A DNA stretch of 64,000 nucleotides from Pseudomonas monsensis (GTDB taxonomy: Bacteria > Pseudomonadota > Gammaproteobacteria > Pseudomonadales > Pseudomonadaceae), in assembly GCF_014268495.2 (NCBI RefSeq), contig NZ_CP077087.1, forward strand, positions 2,421,501-2,485,500. Direction: 5' to 3'. Below are positions 7,911-18,260 of the stretch, one piece after another (the stretch's first letter is position 1; each line of letters opens with the position of its first letter). The position numbers and the translations under genes are program-made. The notes under the pieces were generated by a model. The model was given only the letters and a program-made list of their open reading frames with translations, was not told the origin of the DNA and did not search any database.

Positions 7911-9353
7911 ATGCTGTCTCTGCTGAGCGAACATCCGTTGTTTTGCGCGTTGATCCTGATCCTCCTCGATCTGGGGCTGTGGCGCCTGATCAGCTCCCGC
8001 GGCAGCGAGTGGAAGCTGCTGGTGCGGGTGCTGATTTTCAGCCTGTTCAGCGCCGTACTGTTCAACGAAGGCCTCAACCCGATGGAGCCGGCGCCGTGGG
8101 CCGACAACGTGCCGCTGCACCTGGCGGCGACTGGTTTGCAGATCGGCTGGTGGTTGTTCGGCGCTCGCACCCTGACGGTGTTGATCGGCGCGGTAATGAT
8201 GCAGCGGGTCGGGCACACCGGGCGCTTGTTGCAGGACTTGCTCGGCGCGGTGATTTTCCTGATCGCGATTATCGCAGCGCTGGCTTATGTGCTGGATCTG
8301 CCGGTCAAAGGCGTGCTGGCAACGTCCGGCGCGCTGGCGATCATCGTCGGTCTGGCCTTGCAGAGCACGCTCAGCGACGTGTTCTCCGGGATCGTCCTCA
8401 ACACCACCAAGCCCTATCAGCTGGATGACTGGATCTCCATCGACGGCACCGAAGGCCGGGTCACCGACATCGACTGGCGCGCCACGCGTCTGCAAACCAG
8501 TCAGGGCAGCATGGCGGTAATCCCCAACTCACTGGCGGCCAAGGCCAAGATCATCAACTTCAGTCGACCGAGCAACATGTTCGGTGTGGCAGTCAGTGTG
8601 CAGGTCAGCCCTCATGCCCGGCCCAACTCGGTGATCGACGCACTGGAGCGGGCGATGCAGGGCTGTCGCCAGTTGCTCGACACGCCGGCGCCGAGCGTCG
8701 CGTTGAAAAGCTCCGGCAGCAGCGGCGCGGAATACGAGATCAGCGGGTTCGTCGCCTCGATGGGCGAGAAACGTGTGGTGCGCAATCAACTGTTCGATCT
8801 GGCCTATCGGCATTTGCAGGCGTCCGGGGTGAACCTGCTGTCCAGCGATGAAAGCAACGCGCCGACGAACCTTTCGCGGCCACGGGCGTTGCTCGACAGT
8901 TCACCGATTTTCTCGACCTTGCGTCAGGAAGAAAAAGACACCTTCAGCCAGAACATGACCCTGCAAACCTTCCGCGCCGGCGAGCAGATTCTGGGGGCGG
9001 GCGAGGTCAGCGATCATCTGTTCATCATCGAATCCGGTGTGGTCACGGTGACCTTGATCCGTCATGGCAAACCGTTCGAATCCGGACGCATGGGGCCGGG
9101 GGAAGTGATTGGCGAGGCCGGTATTCTTTCCGATTCATCGGTGCCGGCCACCTTCGCCGCGAAAACGTTCTGCGCCATGTACCGTATCGAAAAGTCCTAT
9201 TTGAAACCGTGCCTGGACGCTCGTCACGACATCAGTGAAGCGATGAAAACCCTGCTCGATTATCGCCTGCACAAAGCGCAGACCCTGACGCAGGACGAGC
9301 CCGTGGTCGTGGCGAAAAAAGGCTTTCTGCAGTGGCTGCGCCATCGCGTGTGA
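7911..9353 (+). CDS. MscS-type mechanosensitive channel with C-terminal cyclic-nucleotide-binding domain
   Basis: This 480-residue inner-membrane protein has four or five N-terminal membrane helices (about 1-150). The MscS pore helix follows (GALAIIVGLALQSTLSDVFSG, about 138-160), then the MscS beta domain (DWISIDGTEGRVTDIDWRATRL). The C-terminal 150 residues form a CNMP-binding fold: IFSTLRQEEKDTF, then AGEQILGAGEVSDHLFIIESGVV, then GPGEVIGEAGILS. The phosphate-binding cassette has GEAG, but the Arg-Ala pair that binds cAMP reads VPATF, so ligand binding is uncertain. The family (bCNG/MscS) links channel gating to cyclic nucleotides. The ATG at 7911 has GGAG 8 bases upstream. Confidence 0.87.
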   Translation: MLSLLSEHPLFCALILILLDLGLWRLISSRGSEWKLLVRVLIFSLFSAVLFNEGLNPMEPAPWADNVPLHLAATGLQIGWWLFGARTLTVLIGAVMMQRVGHTGRLLQDLLGAVIFLIAIIAALAYVLDLPVKGVLATSGALAIIVGLALQSTLSDVFSGIVLNTTKPYQLDDWISIDGTEGRVTDIDWRATRLQTSQGSMAVIPNSLAAKAKIINFSRPSNMFGVAVSVQVSPHARPNSVIDALERAMQGCRQLLDTPAPSVALKSSGSSGAEYEISGFVASMGEKRVVRNQLFDLAYRHLQASGVNLLSSDESNAPTNLSRPRALLDSSPIFSTLRQEEKDTFSQNMTLQTFRAGEQILGAGEVSDHLFIIESGVVTVTLIRHGKPFESGRMGPGEVIGEAGILSDSSVPATFAAKTFCAMYRIEKSYLKPCLDARHDISEAMKTLLDYRLHKAQTLTQDEPVVVAKKGFLQWLRHRV

Positions 9354-9363
9354 ACGACGGGCC

Positions 9364-9945
9364 TCAGGCGTAAGCGGCGAGTTTCTGTTCCAGGTGCAGG
9401 CGCACCTGTGGCCACTCGTCATCAATGATGCTGAAACGCACCGAGTTGCGCTTGCGCCCGTCGGGCATGATCCGTTCATGGCGGACGATGCCTTCCTGCT
9501 GCGCACCCAGACGCAGGATCGCGTTGCGTGACTTCTGGTTGTTTTCGTCGGTGGTGAATTGCACGCGCACGCAGTCGAGCAGGTCGAAGGCGTGGCACAG
9601 CATCAGGTATTTGGCTTCGGTGTTGACGAACGACTTCTGCCAGCGCGCCGCGATCCAGCTGCTGCCGATTTCCAGCTTGCGATTGACTCGGTCGATCTTC
9701 CAGAAGCGGGTCGAGCCGATCACCTCGCCGGTGTCTTTCAATACGATGACAAATGGCATGACCGTACCGGCTTCGCGGCCATCGAGGGCCTTTTTCAGAT
9801 AACTGTCGATGGTCGACGCCGAAGGCACCACGGTGACGGTGAGGTTCCACAGTTCGCCGTCAGCGGCGGCATCGAGCAGGGCGGCGGCGTCGGAATATTG
9901 CAGCGGGCGCAGAAGGATGCGCTGACCTCGCAGCGTGGTTTGCAT
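9364..9945 (-). CDS. GNAT family N-acetyltransferase, RimJ/RimL type
   Basis: This 193-residue protein opens with GQRILLRPLQYSDAAALLDA, as in ribosomal-protein and small-molecule acetyltransferases of the RimJ/RimL branch. The conserved GNAT segments are present: VIGSTRFWKI, LEIGSSWIAARWQKSFVNTEAKYLML and CVRVQFTTDENNQKSRNAILRLGA, the last ending in the usual FRNERS-like ILRLGA block. It transfers acetyl from acetyl-CoA to an amine; the substrate cannot be predicted. It is encoded convergently with the MscS gene, with 10 bases between stops, and divergently from xthA. Confidence 0.85.
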   Translation of the reverse strand: MQTTLRGQRILLRPLQYSDAAALLDAAADGELWNLTVTVVPSASTIDSYLKKALDGREAGTVMPFVIVLKDTGEVIGSTRFWKIDRVNRKLEIGSSWIAARWQKSFVNTEAKYLMLCHAFDLLDCVRVQFTTDENNQKSRNAILRLGAQQEGIVRHERIMPDGRKRNSVRFSIIDDEWPQVRLHLEQKLAAYA

Positions 9946-10073
9946 GGATTCAGGTCTCGGCAGTGCGGGCGAAGGGCGAGCGCCTATTACGCCGCAGCGC
10001 AGTGATCCGATGCAACCTGCGCGAGGGGCACACGGTCACAATTTTTACATGCCTTGGGCAGGAGCCTCAGCCG

Positions 10074-10868
10074 ATGAAAAACCTGCGGATCGCCACCTAC
10101 AACGTCAACGGCCTGCGCGCACGGCTGCCGAACCTGCTGGACTGGCTCAAGCGCGAACAGCCGGACATCGCGTGCCTGCAGGAACTTAAATCCGTCGACA
10201 GCGCGTTTCCTGTCGCCGAGCTGGAAGCCGCCGGGTATGGCGCAATCTGGCAGGGTCAGGCGTCGTGGAACGGCGTGGCGATTCTTGCCCGCGATGCGCA
10301 GCCGCTGGAGAGCCGCCGTGGGTTGCCCGGCGACCCCGATGACAAGCACAGCCGCTATCTGGAAGCCGCAGTGCATGGAGTGCTCGTCGGGTGCCTGTAC
10401 TTGCCAAACGGCAACCCGCAGCCGGGGCCGAAGTTCGACTACAAACTGGCCTGGTTCGAGCGCCTGATCCGTTACGCCAAGGACCTGCAAAGCAGCGACC
10501 ACCCGGTGGTGCTGGCCGGCGACTACAACGTCGTGCCCACCGACATGGACATCTACAACACCCGTTCATGGCTCAAGGACGCGTTGCTGCAACCGCAAAG
10601 CCGTGAGTGCTATCAGCGCTTGCTCGATCAGGGCTGGACCGATTCACTGCGACATCTGTACCCCGAAGATCGGCTGTACACGTTCTGGGATTACTTCCGC
10701 CAGCACTGGCAAACCAACTCAGGGCTGCGCATTGATCATCTCTTGCTCAACCCGGCGCTGAGTCCGTATCTGCACGAGGCTGGCGTAGACGCCTGGGTGC
10801 GCAACGAACCGCACGCCAGTGACCATGCGCCGACGTGGATTCGCATCGGTTCGCGCAAGAAACGCTAG
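10074..10868 (+). CDS. xthA: Exodeoxyribonuclease III (AP endonuclease)
   Basis: The 264-residue protein has all exonuclease III motifs: YNVNGLRAR at the N-terminus, metal-binding Glu in CLQELK, YLPNGNP, GDYNVVPTDMDIYN, then LRIDHLLL and the catalytic ASDHAP at the C-terminus. It cleaves at abasic sites and trims 3' blocking groups during base-excision repair in the cytoplasm. The ATG at 10074 follows AGGAG; frames further upstream lack a ribosome-binding site. It is a single-gene unit divergent from the acetyltransferase. Confidence 0.93.
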   Translation: MKNLRIATYNVNGLRARLPNLLDWLKREQPDIACLQELKSVDSAFPVAELEAAGYGAIWQGQASWNGVAILARDAQPLESRRGLPGDPDDKHSRYLEAAVHGVLVGCLYLPNGNPQPGPKFDYKLAWFERLIRYAKDLQSSDHPVVLAGDYNVVPTDMDIYNTRSWLKDALLQPQSRECYQRLLDQGWTDSLRHLYPEDRLYTFWDYFRQHWQTNSGLRIDHLLLNPALSPYLHEAGVDAWVRNEPHASDHAPTWIRIGSRKKR

Positions 10869-10968
10869 CAGGCGATTGGCGAAATCAATTGTCGAAAACA
10901 GTGCCCGATCCCGTATACATGGCGACCATTAACGCAGTGATCTGCGGCCCATGCAAAAGGACTGAGCA

Positions 10969-11796
10969 ATGAGCGAACCACGCCTGACGAATCTGAAGCT
11001 GTACCTGCAACGCCTGGGTTTCGATACGCCGCCTGCACCGACCCTGGACACCCTGCGTCAGCTGCAATTACGTCACACCGGCGCCTTTCCCTTCGAGAAC
11101 CTGGCCACGATCACTGGGGCGCCGGTGCTGATTGATCTCGCCTCTATTGAACAGAAGGTATTCGACCATGGCCGTGGCGGGTACTGTTACGAACTCAATC
11201 ACCTGTTTTTCGCCCTGTTGCTTGAACTGGGCTTCGATGCTCGCGCCATCAGCGGCCGGGTGGTGATGAATCAACCCGAAGGCAGCTGGACCGCCCGTAC
11301 TCACCGCTTGAGCCTGGTGACCCTCGACGGCGTGCGTTACATCACCGACGTCGGCTTCGGCGGCATGGTGCCAACCGCACCGCTGGTCCTCGACAGCGAA
11401 CACGAGCAGTCCACGCCGCACGAACCCTACCGCATCGAAAAACAGACCGATGGCTACATGCTGCGCGCCAGGGTGGCGGGTGAGTGGCGGTCGATGTACC
11501 TGTTCGATCTGCAACGCCAGGAAGACATCGACTACACCATCGGCAACTGGTACGTCTCGACCCATCCGCAATCACCGTTCACCCAGCGCCTGATGGTTGC
11601 GCGCACCGGTGACGGCTGGCGCAAGACGTTGAACAACGGCAGCTTCGCGCTTCATCGCGTGGACGCCGAGAGTGAGCGCCGGGAAGTGGCGGATGTCGAT
11701 GAGTTGATCGCGTTGCTGGCTGGCGAATTTGATCTGCGCCTGCCTGATCTTCCGCATGTGCGGCATGCCCTTGAACGGATGATCGTCCCGGCCTGA
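10969..11796 (+). CDS. nhoA: Arylamine N-acetyltransferase
   Basis: The 275-residue protein carries the NAT Cys-His-Asp triad: Cys73 in RGGYCYELN, His112 in THRLSLV and Asp127 in ITDVGFGG. FPFENL near residue 41 is another family mark. It acetylates arylamines and hydrazines, or O-acetylates hydroxylamines, with acetyl-CoA. Length and motifs match bacterial NAT enzymes throughout. A ribosome-binding site (AAGGA) precedes the ATG. It is separated from xthA by 100 bases and is probably monocistronic. Confidence 0.93.
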   Translation: MSEPRLTNLKLYLQRLGFDTPPAPTLDTLRQLQLRHTGAFPFENLATITGAPVLIDLASIEQKVFDHGRGGYCYELNHLFFALLLELGFDARAISGRVVMNQPEGSWTARTHRLSLVTLDGVRYITDVGFGGMVPTAPLVLDSEHEQSTPHEPYRIEKQTDGYMLRARVAGEWRSMYLFDLQRQEDIDYTIGNWYVSTHPQSPFTQRLMVARTGDGWRKTLNNGSFALHRVDAESERREVADVDELIALLAGEFDLRLPDLPHVRHALERMIVPA

Positions 11797-11926
11797 GGTC
11801 GCCGTGAACACTTCACACGAGTGCTCACATCCACAGTGACAGGAGGGAATGTGTTGCCGGATTTGTGGGCGCTGGCAGCAGCGGGCTAGCAGGATGGGTG
11901 GCTACCTGGCCATTATGTGACCAATA

Positions 11927-11940
11927 AGTTGTATACAACT
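11927..11940. promoter_or_regulatory. 14-base perfect palindrome AGTTGTATACAACT, candidate operator of the purine permease
   Basis: The palindrome lies 67 bases upstream of the permease start, in an otherwise empty 210-base gap. TTGTATACAA-type sites are typical of GntR-family (FadR-branch) regulators of catabolic genes. The site overlaps the region where the promoter should be. The regulator is not encoded in the window. Confidence 0.5.
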
Positions 11941-12006
11941 CTATGGACATTTGTCACGAGTATTGAATACAGTGTGCGCATAACAAAAACCAGGGAACCC
12001 CCCACC

Positions 12007-13530
12007 ATGAAAACGCCCCATGTTTCACACCAACGGCCCGAGGACGAAAATCTCGGGGTCGGCGCGAATATGGCTTACGGCCTGCAACATGTTCTGACCA
12101 TGTATGGCGGTATCGTCGCGGTGCCACTGATCATCGGTCAGGCTGCCGGGCTGTCGCCGGCGGACATTGGTTTGTTGATTGCTGCTTCATTGTTTGCGGG
12201 GGGGCTGGCGACACTGCTGCAAACCCTGGGTCTGCCGTTTTTTGGTTGTCAGTTGCCGCTGGTACAGGGCGTGTCGTTCTCCGGCGTGGCGACCATGGTC
12301 GCGATCGTCAGCAGTGGCGGCGAGGGCGGCTTCCAGTCGGTGCTCGGCGCGGTGATTGCGGCGTCCTTGATCGGTTTGTTGATCACGCCGGTGTTCTCGC
12401 GCATCACCAAGTTCTTCCCGCCGTTGGTCACCGGCATCGTGATCACCACCATCGGCCTGACGCTGATGCCGGTGGCCGCACGCTGGGCCATGGGCGGTAA
12501 CAGCCATGCCCCGGACTTCGGCAGCATGCAGAACATCGGTCTGGCGGCGGTCACGCTGGTGCTGGTGTTGCTGCTGAGCAAGGTCGGCAGTTCGACCATC
12601 TCGCGTCTGTCGATCCTGTTGGCCATGGTGATCGGCACGGTGCTGGCGGTGTTCCTTGGCATGGCGGATTTCTCCAGCGTCACCACGGGGCCGATGTTCG
12701 GCTTCCCGACGCCGTTCCACTTCGGTATGCCGACTTTCCACTTCGCCGCGATCCTGTCGATGTGCATCGTGGTGATGGTGACTCTGGTAGAGACTTCGGC
12801 GGACATTCTCGCGGTCGGTGAAATCATCGGCACCAAGGTCGATTCCAAGCGTCTGGGCAATGGTCTGCGGGCGGACATGCTGTCGAGCATGTTTGCGCCG
12901 ATCTTCGGTTCCTTCACTCAAAGTGCTTTCGCCCAGAACGTCGGGCTGGTGGCGGTGACCGGGATCAAGAGCCGTTACGTAGTCGCCACTGGCGGTATCT
13001 TCCTGGTGATTCTCGGTCTGCTGCCGTTCATGGGCCGGGTGATTGCCGCAGTGCCGACTTCGGTACTCGGTGGTGCCGGTATCGTGCTGTTCGGTACGGT
13101 GGCGGCAAGCGGTATTCGCACGCTGTCGAAGGTGGATTACCGCAACAACGTCAACCTGATCATCGTTGCCACCTCGATCGGCTTCGGCATGATCCCGATT
13201 GCCGCGCCGAACTTCTACGATCACTTCCCGAGCTGGTTCGCGACCATTTTCCATTCGGGCATCAGCTCGTCGGCGATCATGGCGATCCTGCTCAACCTGG
13301 CGTTCAACCACTTCACCGCCGGCAACTCGGACCAGCAGTCGGTGTTTGCCGCGGCGGAAGAGCGGACCCTGCGTTATCGTGATCTGGCAGCGCTGCGTGA
13401 AGGCGATTACTTCAGCGACGGCAAGCTGCATGATTGCGATGGCAAGGAAGTGCCGGTGATCGAGCCTGATGATCACGATCATGGGCAAGGTGCGCCGAAG
13501 GTGCATGCCAAAAGCGGTGAGCATGTCTGA
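12007..13530 (+). CDS. NCS2 nucleobase permease, xanthine/urate type
   Basis: This 507-residue inner-membrane symporter has about 14 hydrophobic segments. It shows the NCS2 marks: QHVLTMYGG near residue 27, the Glu-containing motif VETSADILAVGEI and SAFAQNVGLVAVTGIKSRYV. The His in the first motif and the Glu and Gln-Asn in the later two correspond to positions essential in E. coli XanQ and UacT, so xanthine or uric acid is more likely than uracil. A hydrophilic His/Asp-rich tail follows. The ATG at 12007 sits after a GGGAACCCCC stretch with only a weak ribosome-binding site; an in-frame start at 11917 would add a non-conserved leader. A palindrome upstream and a strong terminator downstream frame it as a single-gene unit. 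Confidence 0.88.
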   Translation: MKTPHVSHQRPEDENLGVGANMAYGLQHVLTMYGGIVAVPLIIGQAAGLSPADIGLLIAASLFAGGLATLLQTLGLPFFGCQLPLVQGVSFSGVATMVAIVSSGGEGGFQSVLGAVIAASLIGLLITPVFSRITKFFPPLVTGIVITTIGLTLMPVAARWAMGGNSHAPDFGSMQNIGLAAVTLVLVLLLSKVGSSTISRLSILLAMVIGTVLAVFLGMADFSSVTTGPMFGFPTPFHFGMPTFHFAAILSMCIVVMVTLVETSADILAVGEIIGTKVDSKRLGNGLRADMLSSMFAPIFGSFTQSAFAQNVGLVAVTGIKSRYVVATGGIFLVILGLLPFMGRVIAAVPTSVLGGAGIVLFGTVAASGIRTLSKVDYRNNVNLIIVATSIGFGMIPIAAPNFYDHFPSWFATIFHSGISSSAIMAILLNLAFNHFTAGNSDQQSVFAAAEERTLRYRDLAALREGDYFSDGKLHDCDGKEVPVIEPDDHDHGQGAPKVHAKSGEHV

Positions 13531-13551
13531 CGGCTGCCTGTGAATAGAAAA

Positions 13552-13585
13552 GGGCCGATCTGTTAAGCGCAGATCGGCCCTTTTT
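13552..13585 (+). terminator. Rho-independent terminator of the permease gene
   Basis: GGGCCGATCTG and CAGATCGGCCC form an 11-pair stem around a 7-base loop, followed by TTTTT. Confidence 0.9.
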
Positions 13586-13608
13586 GTTTGATCTTTTCGA
13601 GCGCCCAC

Positions 13609-13643
13609 AAAAAAGCCCCTGAATCTTTCGATTCAGGGGCTTT
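13609..13643 (-). terminator. Rho-independent terminator of tRNA-Asn
   Basis: AAAGCCCCTGAATC pairs perfectly with GATTCAGGGGCTTT around TTTC. Read on the minus strand it ends in TTTTTT, 7 bases beyond the tRNA end. On the plus strand it has only TTTG and would be a weaker backstop for the permease. Confidence 0.85.
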
Positions 13644-13649
13644 GCTATT

Positions 13650-13725
13650 TGGCTCCACAACCTGGACTCGAACCAGGGACCCAATGATTAACAGTCATTT
13701 GCTCTACCAACTGAGCTATTGCGGA
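13650..13725 (-). tRNA. tRNA-Asn(GTT)
   Basis: The minus strand folds into a 76-base cloverleaf starting TCCGCAATAGCTCAG with encoded CCA. The anticodon loop has GTT in CTGTTAA. It is monocistronic, with its own promoter and terminator. Confidence 0.97.
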
Positions 13726-13735
13726 ATTGGTGCGT

Positions 13736-13763
13736 ATGTTACTGATTCAAAAAGAGAAGTCAA
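13736..13763 (-). promoter_or_regulatory. Sigma-70 promoter of tRNA-Asn
   Basis: On the minus strand TTGACT and TAACAT are separated by 16 bases, 10 bases before the tRNA 5' end. Confidence 0.75.
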
Positions 13764-13945
13764 GCATCGGTTATAAAAAACACTGAATCTTCTGGATGGG
13801 CGGTGACTTGTCAGCGATTGGCGGTTACCAGAACTGCAGCAGAGGTCTACCATGGCCGCCCGGAAGTGGTCACACGCGCTGCCGGCCATTCGCCGAAAAA
13901 GGTCCGCGCCATGAACCATTTGTCCCGCAACAGCGAGGTGTTCGC

Positions 13946-14176
13946 ATGAGCATCGCGCAAATCAGCCTGCCCAAGGGCGTCGGTCCCCACGCCGAAAAAC
14001 TCTTCGATGCAATCACCCAGGCCAGCACCGCCGAGGAATTGAACCGCGCCGGTGGCAAGGCCGAAGGGTTTGTCCTGGGCCTTGAAAGCACCAAGGCGAT
14101 CAAAAGCCAGATCGCCGAATCGCTGTACGTCGTTTATGACGACGCCGCGAGTCAGCGTGCGACCGAACTGGCTTAA
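13946..14176 (+). CDS. Small conserved-looking protein of unknown function (76 aa)
   Basis: The ATG at 13946 follows GAGG and encodes a 76-residue, probably soluble helical protein (SIAQISLPKGVGPHAEKLFD...). It has no domain I recognise. Codon use is Pseudomonas-like. A longer frame from 13796 adds a non-coding-looking N-terminus and is not favoured. Its stop shares the TTAA at 14173-14176 with the stop of the opposing gene. Similar tiny genes exist in pseudomonads as far as I recall, but no function can be given. Confidence 0.65.
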   Translation: MSIAQISLPKGVGPHAEKLFDAITQASTAEELNRAGGKAEGFVLGLESTKAIKSQIAESLYVVYDDAASQRATELA

Positions 14177-14373
14177 CTGCCGAAGGTGATGGTGCCCATC
14201 ATCAGTTTGGCGTAAGCCGCAGTGGCTGCGAGTTGCACCAGCCACAGGACCAGGCCGCCCAGGAACACCCCGGCGGCGACTTGCAGCACTAGGCTCTTTT
14301 GGCGTTTTGCCGATGCGCGGGGGATGAAATCATCCAGATCGTCACGGTCGGCGCGCAGGTTGTCGTTTTTCAT
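14173..14373 (-). CDS. Small single-pass membrane protein of unknown function (66 aa)
   Basis: The 66-residue product has a charged N-terminus (MKNDNLRADRDDLDDFIPR) and one hydrophobic helix at about residues 28-58. This predicts a small inner-membrane protein with a cytoplasmic acidic head. The ATG at 14373 is preceded on its strand by GAG at about 8 bases. No family is recognised. It converges with the 76-residue gene through a shared TTAA. Confidence 0.6.
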   Translation of the reverse strand: MKNDNLRADRDDLDDFIPRASAKRQKSLVLQVAAGVFLGGLVLWLVQLAATAAYAKLMMGTITFGS

Positions 14374-14408
14374 ATCTGATCTCACAAAATTCTGGAATGT
14401 ACTCATCA

Positions 14409-14502
14409 CCTGTGGGAGCGAGCTTGCTCGCGAAGGCGTCATGTCAGTCGACAACGATGTTGAATGACAGATCGCTTTCGCGAGCAAGCTCGCTCCCACA
14501 TT
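14409..14502. repeat. Inverted pair of REP sequences
   Basis: TGTGGGAGCGAGCTTGCTCG at 14411 is followed 65 bases later by its near-exact inverse (CGCGAGCAAGCTCGCTCCCA). This is the paired arrangement (BIME/REPIN) seen in P. fluorescens genomes. Confidence 0.88.
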
Positions 14503-14550
14503 TGGACATGTGTGCAGTTTAGAGGGGATAGGGATTGTTTCGTGACAATA

Positions 14551-14582
14551 AAAAACGGGAAGCCGCAAGGCTTCCCGTTTTT
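14551..14582 (-). terminator. Bidirectional-looking terminator of the aminotransferase gene
   Basis: AAAAACGGGAAGCC and GGCTTCCCGTTTTT form a perfect 14-pair stem around GCAA. The A and T ends allow function on either strand. It lies 16 bases beyond the aminotransferase stop on the minus strand. Confidence 0.88.
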
Positions 14583-14597
14583 CATCGCAAAGCGTAA

Positions 14598-15794
14598 TCA
14601 GATGACCTGAACGATAGCATCCGTCACGGCCTTGATGTTGCTCTGGTTCAGTGCCGCCACGCAGATGCGGCCGGTGTCCAGGGCGTAGATGCCGAACTCG
14701 TTACGCAGGCGATGCACTTGTTCAGTGGTCAGGCCGGAGTAGGAGAACATGCCGCGCTGACGACCGACGAAGCTGAAGTCGCGGCCCGGGGCTTTTTCCG
14801 CCAGCAGGGCAACCATCTGCTCGCGCATGCCACGAATGCGCAGACGCATTTCCGCCAGTTCGGCTTCCCACTGGGCGCGCAGTTCCGGGCTGTTCAGCAC
14901 AGCGGCGACGATGCTTGCACCGTGGGTCGGCGGGTTGGAGTAGTTGGTGCGGATCACGCGCTTGACCTGCGACAGCACACGCGCGCTTTCTTCTTTCGAT
15001 TCGCTGATGATCGACAGGGCGCCAACGCGTTCGCCGTACAGCGAGAACGACTTGGAGAACGAGCTCGAGACGAAGAAGGTCAGACCGGACTCGGCGAACA
15101 GGCGCACAGCGGCGGCGTCTTCGTCGATGCCGTCACCAAAGCCCTGGTAGGCCATGTCGAGGAACGGCACGTGACCTTTGGCCTTGACCACGTCCAGCAC
15201 GTTGTTCCAGTCGGTCGGGGTCAGGTCGACGCCGGTCGGGTTGTGGCAGCAGGCGTGCAGGACAATGATCGAGCCGTTCGGCAGGGCGTTGAGGTCGTCG
15301 AGCATGCCGGCACGGTTCACGTCGTGGGTGGCGGCGTCGTAGTAACGGTAGTTCTGCACCGGGAAGCCGGCGGTTTCGAACAGCGCGCGGTGGTTTTCCC
15401 AGCTCGGGTCACTGATTGCCACAACAGCGTTCGGCAGCAGTTGCTTGAGGAAGTCAGCACCGATTTTCAGTGCGCCGGTTCCGCCGACGGCCTGAGTGGT
15501 GATGACGCGACCGGCGCTGATCAGCGGCGAGTCGTTACCGAACAGCAGCTTCTGTACGGCCTGGTCGTAGGCAGCGATGCCATCGATTGGCAGGTAACCG
15601 CGCGAAGCGTGTTGAGCAGCTCGAACGGTTTCGGCTTCGATCACGGCGCGCAGAAGTGGAATTCGCCCCTCTTCGTTGCAGTAAACGCCAACGCCCAGGT
15701 TGACCTTGGTGGTCCGGGTATCGGCGTTGAAAGCTTCGTTAAGGCCCAGGATTGGATCGCGGGGTGCCATTTCGACAGCGGAGAACAGGCTCAT
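14598..15794 (-). CDS. Aromatic/aspartate aminotransferase (class I PLP)
   Basis: The 398-residue protein is a class Ia aminotransferase. Its marks are KVNLGVGVY near residue 30, HACCHNPTG, DMAYQGFGDG and the PLP-binding Lys248 in SSSFSKSFSLYGERVG. Length and motifs match TyrB/AspC/PhhC enzymes that transfer amino groups between 2-oxoglutarate and aromatic amino acids or aspartate. It is transcribed divergently from uvrB, as I recall for P. aeruginosa PA3139. Whether it is mainly aspartate or tyrosine specific cannot be read here, so no symbol is given. Confidence 0.9.
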   Translation of the reverse strand: MSLFSAVEMAPRDPILGLNEAFNADTRTTKVNLGVGVYCNEEGRIPLLRAVIEAETVRAAQHASRGYLPIDGIAAYDQAVQKLLFGNDSPLISAGRVITTQAVGGTGALKIGADFLKQLLPNAVVAISDPSWENHRALFETAGFPVQNYRYYDAATHDVNRAGMLDDLNALPNGSIIVLHACCHNPTGVDLTPTDWNNVLDVVKAKGHVPFLDMAYQGFGDGIDEDAAAVRLFAESGLTFFVSSSFSKSFSLYGERVGALSIISESKEESARVLSQVKRVIRTNYSNPPTHGASIVAAVLNSPELRAQWEAELAEMRLRIRGMREQMVALLAEKAPGRDFSFVGRQRGMFSYSGLTTEQVHRLRNEFGIYALDTGRICVAALNQSNIKAVTDAIVQVI

Positions 15795-16131
15795 TATTAC
15801 GGCGGCTCTGAATGGAGAGTGGAGGGACGTGTAGCGCTCCAGCCGAATGCACTAGAGCGGTGCACAAACGGGGAGCTAGTATAGAGGCCATCACTGAGCA
15901 ATGGCGACAGCGGAATCGGCATTTCGGGTAAGTTTTTCCGATTATTTCTTGACCGTTAGTCGATTGACCCTGTCAGAGACTTTGCTGGATGTAGGACGTT
16001 TACCTTGAAAGCCGAGGCAATCGACTCCATATTGAGCACAATCCAGGTTTTTTCTTGCGCGACATCGGTCGTTTGCGGTCGTCCCCGTGGTGTTCCGCTT
16101 TGCTCGGAACGCTGCGATCCCAGAGGTGTGT
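15795..16131. other. Divergent intergenic region between the aminotransferase and uvrB
   Basis: This 337-base gap holds no credible gene. A TATACT element on the minus strand (about 15883) could be a -10 for the aminotransferase. Two TTGACC hexamers (15949, 15964) are possible -35 elements for uvrB. AGAGG at 16122 is the uvrB ribosome-binding site. No CTG-N10-CAG LexA-type box was found. Confidence 0.5.
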
Positions 16132-18147
<2,016 letters not shown>

Positions 18148-18170
18148 TCTTCATCGCCTGAGCGGGCCTC

Positions 18171-18246
18171 TTCGCGAGCAGGCTCGCTCCCACACAAGAG
18201 TTGTGTCGTTCACAAATCCCCTGTGGGAGCGAGCTTGCTCGCGAAT
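18171..18246. repeat. Inverted pair of REP sequences
   Basis: TTCGCGAGCAGGCTCGCTCC at 18171 faces TGTGGGAGCGAGCTTGCTCG at 18222. It fills the gap between the convergent uvrB and MFS genes. Confidence 0.88.
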
Positions 18247-18260
18247 GGGGCGACGCGGTC

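Noticed and set aside
13796..13945. Upstream extension of the 76-residue protein to 126 residues
   Set aside because: The extension reads like non-coding sequence and has no ribosome-binding site; GAGG before 13946 fits better.
13911..13949. Twelve-codon frame whose TGA overlaps the ATG of the 76-residue gene (ATGA)
   Set aside because: It could be a coupled leader peptide, but it has no clear ribosome-binding site and no stalling or attenuator features; chance is as likely.
15795..16131. Search for a LexA (SOS) box upstream of uvrB
   Set aside because: No CTG-N10-CAG or close variant was found in the gap, so SOS control is not claimed.
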